DNA of 32,828 nt from JANOQP01 sp044227705. Its GTDB lineage: Bacteria > Bacteroidota > Bacteroidia > Chitinophagales > Saprospiraceae. The stretch spans positions 1 through 32,828 of the forward strand of contig JBGAWE010000017.1 of NCBI GenBank assembly GCA_044227705.1, written 5' to 3'. Each line of letters opens with the position of its first letter. Within the stretch, counting starts at the first letter, position 1. Positions 8,316 through 14,569 of the stretch are shown here, piece after piece. Under the pieces are notes generated by a model. The model saw only the letters and a program-made list of their open reading frames with translations, was not told where the DNA came from and did no database searches. The translations under genes were made by a program, and so were the position numbers.

Positions 8316-8966
8316 ATGCCGCGACCGCTCGCCCTGACGCTCTCCATCCTTTTCCACCCGATGCTCGTCCCAACATGGGGGCTGCTCCTGCTGATGTCGG
8401 TCAACCCGTTCGCTTTCGGCCTCTCCGGCTTCTCCGACCCGAAGGCTTGGCCGCTGGTGATGATGGTTTTTTTTAGCACGTTCCTCATCCCCGCCGTCGG
8501 CATCGGGCTGATGAAACCGCTCGGCTTCATCGACAGCTTCAGCATGGAGACGCAAAAGGAGCGGCACGGGCCGTACATCGTCACCGCCATTTTTTACCTC
8601 TGGCTGCTGAAGAACGTGATGGCGAAGGGCCTCCTCCCGCCGCTCTGCACCTCGATGCTGCTCGGCGCGACGCTCGGGCTGCTGCTCGCTTTTTTCGCCA
8701 ACATCTTCTTCAAAATCTCGGCCCACGCCATCGGGATGGGCGGGCTGGCGATGGTCGTGGTGCTCACTTTGCGGCGCTGGGGCAGCGGCTCGCTGGCTGT
8801 GGGGAGTCTGGCGTTCAGCCTCGAAGCCGTCCTCTGGGCGGCGGTCGTGGTGGCGGGGCTGGTCGGCGCGGCACGGCTATCGCTGCGGGCGCACGAAGCG
8901 GGCGAGGTCTACTCGGGGTACCTCGTCGGCGCGGCGGCGATGGGCGTTGCGGTGATGATTGGGTAG
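8316..8966 (+). CDS. PAP2-like integral membrane protein
   Basis: The 216-aa product is almost entirely hydrophobic, with about five or six membrane segments. Three short stretches fall where the PAP2 phosphatase motifs should be: KERHGPYIVTA (about 72-82) for motif 1, KISAHAIGMGG (about 132-142) for the SGH motif, and RLSLRAHEAGEVYSGYLVG (about 187-205) for the SR...H...D...G motif. PAP2 enzymes remove phosphate from membrane lipids such as phosphatidate or undecaprenyl pyrophosphate. Here motif 2 has Ala before the His, and motif 3 has Glu where Asp is usual, so catalysis is not assured. The start is an ATG at 8316, preceded by GTTTTGAAAAAAT. Assignment rests on motif spacing, not on a strong match. 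Confidence 0.65.
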   Translation: MPRPLALTLSILFHPMLVPTWGLLLLMSVNPFAFGLSGFSDPKAWPLVMMVFFSTFLIPAVGIGLMKPLGFIDSFSMETQKERHGPYIVTAIFYLWLLKNVMAKGLLPPLCTSMLLGATLGLLLAFFANIFFKISAHAIGMGGLAMVVVLTLRRWGSGSLAVGSLAFSLEAVLWAAVVVAGLVGAARLSLRAHEAGEVYSGYLVGAAAMGVAVMIG

Positions 8967-9005
8967 ACAAATCATTGAAAACCAACAGGTTGTGGCCTGT
9001 TTTGC

Positions 9006-10100
9006 ATGAAAAAGAACTGGCTTGCGATTCTCTTTTCACTCATCCCGTTCCTCGCCGAAAGAGCCGAGGCGCAGCGCATTTATGTCCTCGACGAGAAATT
9101 GAACATCGGCTTCATCGACGTGGCGGGCGGCTGCCAGTTCAGCCCGCTCTGCCAAATCAGCCAGCTCGGGACTTACACCGACCTCGCCTTTCACCCCAAC
9201 GGAAACCTCTACATCCTCGGCCAAGAGGGCCAGCTCTACACCCTCGACACGACCGACTGCGCCGTCAACCAAATCGGCGAGTTCCCCAACGGGACGACCG
9301 ATTATTACACATCCCTCACCGCCAATGCCGACGGAGACCTTTTCGCGGCGGGCGTCCGGCTGGCCAGATACCGCCCGTCGAGCGGCCAGTTCGACGACCT
9401 CGGTGCGCTGCCCAGCCCCTGGGGTTGGGCCAGCGGCGACCTCACCTATCGAGACGGGAAACTATACCTCGTCACCCAGCAGAACGCGATTCTGAAAGTC
9501 AAGATCGGCGACCCGGATGGGAGCGCGGTGCTTTTCACGCTCGACGTGCCGCCCGCCTCGGAGGTCTACGGCATCGTCACCGCCGCCAGCGGGTGCAACT
9601 CGCAGGAGACCTTCGCCACCGTCAGCGAGCCGGGCGGGCAGCATTTTTTGTACTGGATCGACTTCAAAAACGAGTCGGCCGAGAAGCTCTGCCCGACCCC
9701 GCGCCTCATCCTCGGCGCGACGACGCTCAACGAATACTACGTTTCCGACTGCGACTCGACCTCCACCGACCCGCCGCCGGTGCCGTCGTTCGCCGTGTAC
9801 ATCCCCAACGTCTTCAGCCCGGACGACAACGGGCGCAACGACTTTTTCACCCCCTTCGTCGACCCGGCGGCCGACCCGACGGTCGAACTGCTGCGCATCT
9901 ACGACCGATGGGGCGGCCTCGTTTTCGAGAAAAAAGACTTCAAGCCGAACAACGAACCCGATGGCTGGAACGGCTCCTGGAACAACACCGGCAAGAAGGT
10001 TCTGGACGGGGCTTATGTCTATTATTGCCAAATAGGCTTTGCCAACGGCTCGCGGTTGGTGAAGACCGGCTCCATCACCGTCGCCAAAAGCATCAACTAA
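9006..10100 (+). CDS. Secreted protein with T9SS type B (gliding-motility-associated) C-terminal domain
   Basis: The 364-aa protein starts with a signal peptide (MKKNWLAILFSLIPFLAERAEAQ). Residues 25-250 are a beta-rich sequence with propeller-like repeats (TDLAFHPNGNLYILGQEGQLYTLD; TSLTANADGDLFAAGV; GDLTYRDGKLYLVTQ). The last about 90 residues are the CHU_C / gliding-motility-associated domain: YIPNVFSPDDNGRNDFF, LRIYDRWGGLVFEKKDF, then DGWNGSWN and GAYVYYCQIGF. This is the type B T9SS sorting signal, often used for large surface adhesins and found with SprF-type partners, none of which are seen here. The stop is 2 bp before the ATG of the YwqG gene, so translation of the two is probably coupled. 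Cargo function unknown; a sugar- or protein-binding propeller is possible. Confidence 0.88.
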   Translation: MKKNWLAILFSLIPFLAERAEAQRIYVLDEKLNIGFIDVAGGCQFSPLCQISQLGTYTDLAFHPNGNLYILGQEGQLYTLDTTDCAVNQIGEFPNGTTDYYTSLTANADGDLFAAGVRLARYRPSSGQFDDLGALPSPWGWASGDLTYRDGKLYLVTQQNAILKVKIGDPDGSAVLFTLDVPPASEVYGIVTAASGCNSQETFATVSEPGGQHFLYWIDFKNESAEKLCPTPRLILGATTLNEYYVSDCDSTSTDPPPVPSFAVYIPNVFSPDDNGRNDFFTPFVDPAADPTVELLRIYDRWGGLVFEKKDFKPNNEPDGWNGSWNNTGKKVLDGAYVYYCQIGFANGSRLVKTGSITVAKSIN

Positions 10101-10102
10101 AA

Positions 10103-10888
10103 ATGGAAATCCCTCTCCCTCCGAAAATGGAGCCGTACCGCGCCGCCATTCTCGACACGAAGCTCGATGCGGTTCATCTTCTGTTGAAAAAAGCGGCGAC
10201 CTCCGGTTTCGGGCAGAGCAAAATCGGCGGCGAACCATTTTGGCCCGCCGATCGGCCGCTGCCGACCGACTCGCGGGGCGCGAACCTGTTCTTCCTCGCC
10301 CAAATCAACTTCGCGGAAATGCCGCCGATGCCGCCGTACCCGACGCGCGGCCTCCTCCAATTCTGGATTGCCGACGATGATGTGTTCGGCCTCGACTTCG
10401 ACGACGGCGAGAACCAGGCCGATTGGCGCGCGGTCTTCCACCCCGATTTTGATGAAAAAAACTGCGGCGCGCGGTGGACGGACTTCTCCTTTTTGAAAGC
10501 CGTCGAGAACATGCCGATCCTCGCCGGGCAGACCTACCTGATTGATTTTGAGGAAGTTGCGGAGCTTGTCTCGCCGACCGACTATCGCTTCGAGCAGCTC
10601 TTGAAGGTCGATTTTTATCAAAAGTTCGGTGAGGAATGGTGGGACATTTTGAGCCAACTTTCCGACACGCTCTGGGCTGCCGACAACAAAATCGGGGGCT
10701 ACGCGCACTTCACCCAAGAGGACCCGCGCTCGGCCGCCGACCCTATGCTCCTCCTTTTTCAACTCGACTCGGACGACGACCTCGGCATCTGCTGGGGAGA
10801 CATGGGCGTGGCCAATTTCTTCATCCGCGAGGCGGACTTGCGGGCAGGCGATTTTTCCCGAGTGGTGTTCAATTGGGACTGCTATTGA
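10103..10888 (+). CDS. YwqG family (DUF1963) protein
   Basis: The 261-aa protein shows the conserved pattern of the YwqG/DUF1963 family: SKIGGEPFWP (about 39-48), LFFLAQINFAEMP with YPTRGLLQFWI (about 62-92), NKIGGYAHFTQEDPR (about 195-209), and a C-terminal WGDMGVANFFI with DFSRVVFNWDCY. The family is widespread and soluble; its biochemical role is not established, though members are often near polymorphic-toxin or immunity-like genes. The ATG at 10103 is only 2 bp after the stop of the T9SS type B gene. There is no signal peptide, so it should stay in the cytoplasm although its upstream partner is exported. It ends before a terminator shared with the convergent dockerin-like gene. Confidence 0.88.
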   Translation: MEIPLPPKMEPYRAAILDTKLDAVHLLLKKAATSGFGQSKIGGEPFWPADRPLPTDSRGANLFFLAQINFAEMPPMPPYPTRGLLQFWIADDDVFGLDFDDGENQADWRAVFHPDFDEKNCGARWTDFSFLKAVENMPILAGQTYLIDFEEVAELVSPTDYRFEQLLKVDFYQKFGEEWWDILSQLSDTLWAADNKIGGYAHFTQEDPRSAADPMLLLFQLDSDDDLGICWGDMGVANFFIREADLRAGDFSRVVFNWDCY

Positions 10889-10916
10889 CCCGCGTGGGCG
10901 TTGTCGCAAAGCAAAA

Positions 10917-10948
10917 AAGCCGCGACGACCCTATGGTCGCCGCAGCTT
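10917..10948 (-). terminator. Terminator between convergent YwqG and dockerin-like genes
   Basis: AAGC, GCG and CGACC pair with GGTCG, CGC and GCTT around a CTAT loop, with two single mismatches. The A run at 10913-10918 gives a T tract on the minus strand. It lies about 60 bp past the stop of the leftward T9SS gene and 28 bp past the stop of the YwqG gene. Confidence 0.75.
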
Positions 10949-11009
10949 TCGACAATGTGTTGGAACAAAAAAGTAATCTCATGAAAGCCTCGGCCATTGC
11001 CGGAGCAGT

Positions 11010-12884
11010 CTAACGAAAAATAAGGTCGAGTTTGCGGCAGAGCGAGCCGGAGGGCGCGTCGAGCCGATAGAGGTAGAGGCCGCCGGGCAGCCCGAGGCCG
11101 GAGGCGTCGAAGCGGAACTCGTTGTTTCCGGCCTCGAAATCCGCGCTTTGTTGGAAGACCTCGCGGCCCGTCGCGTCGAAGATTCGGAGCGCGGCGCGGC
11201 CGGCCTCGGGGAGCGAGAAGCGGATTCGCGTCTCGCCGACGGCCGGGTTCGGCTCGTTCTGTTCGAGGGAGAGGGCGGGCGCAGGCCCCTCCGCCTGCGC
11301 CTGTTCGTCCTCAAAAATAAGCGTCAGATTGTGCGCGAGGCCGTCGCGGCCGAAGGCCTCGGAGTTGGTCGGCAGGTTGCCGAGGCGGAGCATCTGGCTC
11401 AATCGGCCAGCCGCCCGGGCGCGGAATTTCAGGGTGAAAAGCTGGGCCATTCTACCCTTCGCGTCGTCTTCTGAGAACCAGCTGATGGGCAGTTTCCCGT
11501 CGGCGAGGCGCGAGGTTCCGATGTTGTTTTGGGTGAAACCCGTTTCCAGATTCTCCTCTAAATTGTTGAAAACCAGCGAGTTGGCATCAAAGCCAATGGT
11601 CGCCTGCAATCCCGCGACGGTCGAGAGGTCAGCCTCGACGGCCACCTCGACAAGTTCGCCGGGCTGCACGGCGCGGTCTGTTGTTTTCAAAAAGAAGCCC
11701 TCGCCGCTGCGGTCGCTGGCCGGTCCGCCGGTGAGGTTTCCGGGGTTCGCGTCGCCGCTGACGTCGCCGATTTTCACGCCGAAGAAGTCGAGGCCGGGCT
11801 GGCTGCTGGTCATTTCCGAAAAGACCTCGGCCGACGGGGCGGGCGTGCCGAGCGGGTTGGCGGCGTCGAAGACGAAGCTCTTCGGGACGAAACGCCACGA
11901 GTCGTTTTGCGGGAAGTCGGGGATTTCGCCCAAGATGAGCTTGCGGAGCTGGACGATGTCGCCCGTCGTGACGTGGCCGTTGCGGTTGATGTCGGCCGCG
12001 ATGAGCTTGAGTGGCGTGAGCGGTTTTTGCCCGAGGACATGCCGCGAGATGAGCGACAGGTCGAACGTGGAGACGCCGTTGAGCGGGTTCACGTCTTTCG
12101 CGGGGGTGACGGCGACGGACTGGCCGGGTTGGATTTTTTCAAAATGGAATCCGCCTTCCTCGCCGGTCTTGGCCTCGGAAAATTCGCCGCCGACTTGCAA
12201 ATCGACCGTTGCGCCCTCGACCGGCTGGCCCGCTTCGGTCGTGATTTTGCCCCCGATGAACAGGTTTGTGCAGCTTCCGAGGGCGTCAGCGATGTGGACA
12301 GTTGTCTGTTTGGCGATCCAGTTCCCGCTTTCGTCGATGACGAAAATTTTCACCGCCCTCGTTCCGATGGAGTCGCAGTCGAACAGACGAGTCGAGTCGG
12401 CCGGGTTTTGAGAGAAGGAGAAGCGGAGCTTTCCTTTTTCGGAGCAGTTGTCGGTGGAGCCGAGGTCGAAGTTCCGAGCGCGGAGTGCGAGCGTCCCCTC
12501 ACCAGAGAGATTGGCGAACATCTCGTTGACGAGGACGGCGGTCGGCTTTTTCGCCTCCTTGACCGTCGCGGTGAACTGGCAGGCGGCCGTCTCGCCGCAG
12601 CCGTTGATGGCCTTGACGTAGATGGTGAAGCTGCCCGTCGGCACCTCCCAATAGGGGCCGATGCCGTTGCCGAGGCTGCTCGAATAGGAGAGCGCGGGCG
12701 AGCCGGGGCAGCTCTCGCTGACGGCTTGTGCTGAGGGGAGCGTGAAGCTCATCGAACAGGCCGGGCCGGTCGTAGTGAAGACCTGGTTGGCCGGGCAGAT
12801 GACTTGCAAGTTTTGGCCAAAGACCGAGGTCGAAAGAGCCAGCGCCAGCGGAATTGCTATTTGCGATTTCTTGAAAATGAACAT
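11010..12884 (-). CDS. Secreted T9SS type A protein with dockerin-like and cohesin-like regions
   Basis: The 624-aa protein has a signal peptide (MFIFKKSQIAIPLALALSTSVFGQ). Residues 25-110 are a cysteine-containing HYR/Ig-like region (VICPANQVFTTTGPAC). A carboxypeptidase-regulatory-like unit follows at about 205-262 (GGKITTEAGQPVEGATVDLQ). Next is a dockerin type I-like pair of calcium loops: DVNPLNGVSTFD (264-275) and DINRNGHVTTGD (298-309). At about 395-525 a beta-sandwich resembles cohesin domains (ELVEVAVEADLSTVAGLQATIGFD). The C-terminus (about 545-624) is a T9SS type A sorting domain (LEQNEPNPAVGETRIRFSLPEAG, RIFDATGREV, LPGGLYLYRLD). Such proteins are surface-anchored or secreted; the dockerin-like and cohesin-like parts could mediate calcium-dependent protein contacts, but this is inferred. 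It is transcribed alone, towards the YwqG gene. Confidence 0.88.
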   Translation of the reverse strand: MFIFKKSQIAIPLALALSTSVFGQNLQVICPANQVFTTTGPACSMSFTLPSAQAVSESCPGSPALSYSSSLGNGIGPYWEVPTGSFTIYVKAINGCGETAACQFTATVKEAKKPTAVLVNEMFANLSGEGTLALRARNFDLGSTDNCSEKGKLRFSFSQNPADSTRLFDCDSIGTRAVKIFVIDESGNWIAKQTTVHIADALGSCTNLFIGGKITTEAGQPVEGATVDLQVGGEFSEAKTGEEGGFHFEKIQPGQSVAVTPAKDVNPLNGVSTFDLSLISRHVLGQKPLTPLKLIAADINRNGHVTTGDIVQLRKLILGEIPDFPQNDSWRFVPKSFVFDAANPLGTPAPSAEVFSEMTSSQPGLDFFGVKIGDVSGDANPGNLTGGPASDRSGEGFFLKTTDRAVQPGELVEVAVEADLSTVAGLQATIGFDANSLVFNNLEENLETGFTQNNIGTSRLADGKLPISWFSEDDAKGRMAQLFTLKFRARAAGRLSQMLRLGNLPTNSEAFGRDGLAHNLTLIFEDEQAQAEGPAPALSLEQNEPNPAVGETRIRFSLPEAGRAALRIFDATGREVFQQSADFEAGNNEFRFDASGLGLPGGLYLYRLDAPSGSLCRKLDLIFR

Positions 12885-13050
12885 GGTGGAAAGGATTAAA
12901 AAGGGTGGAAGAAGAAGTCTGTGTCGGGGCGTTCCCGCCCTTCGATTTTGAGTAGCCCAAAAACAGTGCCAAACAGTTGCGATAAATTTTGAACGGGAGT
13001 TTTAGCCCGGAAATGGGACTGCGGGCGGAGATGTTTTTTTCTGGGGCGGC

Positions 13051-13080
13051 TTTGCGGACTGGAATGTCAATTTACTTTTG
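13051..13080 (+). promoter_or_regulatory. Promoter of tRNA-Ala
   Basis: TTTG at 13051-13054 and TACTTTTG at 13073-13080 match the Bacteroidota promoter consensus TTTG-N19-TAnnTTTG, here with 18 nt between. The -7 box ends 23 nt before the mature tRNA-Ala 5' end. The rest of the gap between 12885 and 13050 shows only an A/T-rich stretch and no gene. Confidence 0.65.
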
Positions 13081-13103
13081 CCCCGCCTTCGGGCGATGTG
13101 CAA

Positions 13104-13176
<73 letters not shown>

Positions 13177-13183
13177 CAAACAG

Positions 13184-13211
13184 AAAAGGCGAGTCGGTTG
13201 ACTCGCCTTTT
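13184..13211 (+). terminator. Terminator after tRNA-Ala
   Basis: AAAAGGCGAGTC (13184-13195) pairs perfectly with GACTCGCCTTTT (13200-13211) around a GGTT loop, a 12-bp stem ending in a T run. It begins 8 nt after the tRNA-Ala 3' end. Confidence 0.9.
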
Positions 13212-13248
13212 TCATTTCCAAAAACCGGCGTCTTTTCCCAAAGAAAAA

Positions 13249-13274
13249 GCCCGCCAACTAAACAGTCAGCGGGC
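13249..13274 (-). terminator. Terminator after tRNA-Leu
   Basis: On the minus strand GCCCGC pairs with GCGGGC; the stem is extended by ACT/AGT and wobble pairs around a GTTT loop, and TTTTT follows (A run 13244-13248). It starts 13 nt after the tRNA-Leu 3' end. The two convergent tRNA genes thus each have their own terminator. Confidence 0.85.
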
Positions 13275-13286
13275 CTCTCTTTTGCG

Positions 13287-13368
13287 TGCCCAGAGCGAGA
13301 CTCGAACTCGCACACCTTGCGGCGTACGCACCTGAAACGTATGCGTCTACCAATTCCGCCATCCGGGC
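13287..13368 (-). tRNA. tRNA-Leu (anticodon CAG)
   Basis: Read on the minus strand, the 82-nt sequence starts GCCCGGA and ends TCTGGGC plus discriminator A, with one G-U pair in the acceptor stem. The D arm is GGCGGAATTGGTAGACGC. The anticodon stem TACGT/GCGTA encloses TTCAGGT, giving anticodon CAG. A long variable arm (CGCCGCAAGGTGT region) marks a class II tRNA, and the T arm is GCGAG TTCGAGT CTCGC. CCA is not encoded. It decodes CTG. Confidence 0.96.
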
Positions 13369-13394
13369 ATGCGGATGTGTTTCAGGAACGGGGG

Positions 13395-13402
13395 CGAAGG
13401 TA
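13395..13402 (-). promoter_or_regulatory. Candidate -7 box TACCTTCG of tRNA-Leu
   Basis: On the minus strand the sequence is TACCTTCG followed by CCCCC. It matches TAnnTTTG with one change and ends 26 nt before the mature tRNA-Leu 5' end, nearly the same distance as the tRNA-Ala box (23 nt). No TTTG is found 19 nt upstream. Confidence 0.5.
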
Positions 13403-13694
13403 GAACGACCTCCGACAAGCGGGCGACTGGCCGGGCGAAAAATTCTTTTTGAGGCAAAAACCGCTGGGTTTCATGCTGTTTTCGTGGTTTTTGACCCCCA
13501 TTTCCAATCGTGGTATTTTTTTTGGAAACAAAGGGCAAGCAGGAAACTTGGCTACTTTTGCCCGCATCCTTCTTTGATTTCGTCCCCCCGACCTGTCCAT
13601 TTTCGGTCTCGCGCTGCCCCCCGGCAAGTGCCGGAAATTGGGCTTTCACCCATTCGTAATCACGGCTGAAACGTCCGATTTCTATTACCTTAAC
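13403..13694. other. Gene-free gap before the response regulator
   Basis: This is nearly 300 bp without a convincing gene. It contains an A/T-rich patch at about 13515-13525 and the candidate promoter box at 13553-13560. I see no RNA fold or repeat that stands out. Confidence 0.5.
13553..13560 (+). promoter_or_regulatory. Candidate -7 box TACTTTTG before the response regulator gene
   Basis: TACTTTTG followed by CCC is identical to the tRNA-Ala -7 box and fits TAnnTTTG. It would give a leader of about 125 nt before the ATG at 13695. No TTTG lies at the usual 19-nt spacing (the nearest is 28 nt away), so the -33 element is missing or divergent. Confidence 0.4.
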
Positions 13695-14372
13695 ATGAAA
13701 AAAGCACGGCTGCTGCTGGCGGAAGACCACCACCTTTTCCGCCTTGGCGTACAAACCTTATTAAAGCAAGAGCCACAGTTCGAGGTCATCGGCGAGGCTG
13801 TGGACGGGAAACTGGCCATCGAGATGGCCCTCCAGATGCTCCCCGATGTCATCCTGATGGACATCAACCTGCCGGAAATCGACGGCATCTCCGCCACGCA
13901 CAGGATTCTCCAAGCACTCCCGCACACCAAGATTTTAGCGCTCACCACTATGGGCGAGGACGACAAAATCGTCGGCATGATAAACGCCGGTGCGCTCGGC
14001 TACGTCCTCAAGGACAGCTCTGCGCCGGAGCTTTTGACCGCCATCTCGGTCGTCATGCAGGGCAACACCTATTTTTCGAAGACCGTGTCCAACACTTTGC
14101 TCGCGCGTCTCTCGGGCCGGGCGGTCAAGAAAGCGGAGCCGGTGCCGTCGGAATCGGAGGGCATTCCGCCGTCGCGGCTGACGAAGCGCGAGCTGGAAAT
14201 CCTCCGGCACGTCGCGCAGGAGCTGGGCAACCAGCAGATTGCCGAGAGCCTTTTCATCAGCCCGCGCACCGTCGAGACGCACAAGCGAAACCTCATCCTG
14301 AAATTGAAAGTAAAGAACGTCGTCGGCCTCGCCCGTTACTATTTCGAGCATTTCGGCGACCAGATGGCCTGA
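13695..14372 (+). CDS. NarL/FixJ-type response regulator, orphan
   Basis: The 225-aa protein has a CheY-like receiver domain (about 3-120) with acidic pocket E10/D11, phosphoacceptor D56 (DVILMDINLPEIDG), the conserved Thr at T84-T85 and Lys K106 (YVLKDSSAPELL). A linker rich in Pro, Ser and Glu follows, then a LuxR-type helix-turn-helix at about 162-214 (LTKRELEILRHVAQELGNQQIAESLFISPRTVETHKRNL). It should be a DNA-binding transcription factor controlled by phosphorylation. The ATG at 13695 (MKKARLLLAEDHH) is the natural family start; an upstream in-frame start at 13638 adds 19 residues with no domain. No histidine kinase gene is next to it, so partner and targets are unknown. Confidence 0.93.
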   Translation: MKKARLLLAEDHHLFRLGVQTLLKQEPQFEVIGEAVDGKLAIEMALQMLPDVILMDINLPEIDGISATHRILQALPHTKILALTTMGEDDKIVGMINAGALGYVLKDSSAPELLTAISVVMQGNTYFSKTVSNTLLARLSGRAVKKAEPVPSESEGIPPSRLTKRELEILRHVAQELGNQQIAESLFISPRTVETHKRNLILKLKVKNVVGLARYYFEHFGDQMA

Positions 14373-14400
14373 TTTTTCCACATTGAGATCATTCAAAAAG

Positions 14401-14438
14401 AAAGCGGCGGAAAGGCTCGGCACCTTGTCCGCCGCTTT
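14401..14438. terminator. Hairpin between response regulator and T9SS gene
   Basis: AAAGCGGCGGA (14401-14411) pairs perfectly with TCCGCCGCTTT (14428-14438); the loop holds a small AAGG/CCTT stem. It lies 28 bp past the response-regulator stop. The minus side is followed by CTTTTT, the plus side by CATTTT, so it may act in both directions. Confidence 0.7.
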
Positions 14439-14458
14439 CATTTTCCTCAAAAACATAG

Positions 14459-14490
14459 CGGGCCGCACAGCCCATTGGCTGCGCGGCCCG
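14459..14490 (-). terminator. Second long hairpin in the same convergent gap
   Basis: CGGGCCGC and CAGCC pair with GGCTG and GCGGCCCG around a CATT loop: a 13-bp stem with one A-C mismatch. On the minus strand CTATGTTTTTG follows. It is about 80 bp past the stop of the 974-aa T9SS gene and is probably its terminator. Confidence 0.6.
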
Positions 14491-14569
14491 GTTATAATCT
14501 CATGAAAAATTTCAGATTTGGGGACAGTTCTCGCGGGCCTTGCCCTGTCTGAAAACCGTCAAAAATCAA

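Noticed and set aside
8981..8998. Short hairpin AACAGG-TTGTGG-CCTGTT before the T9SS type B gene as a terminator
   Set aside because: The stem is only six base pairs and no good T tract follows; it is also just before a start codon. It may be chance.
8975..10102. Upstream part of the plus-strand frame that contains the YwqG gene
   Set aside because: The frame is open by GC bias only; it overlaps the T9SS type B gene, and the peptide is Arg/Pro-rich. The real start is the ATG at 10103.
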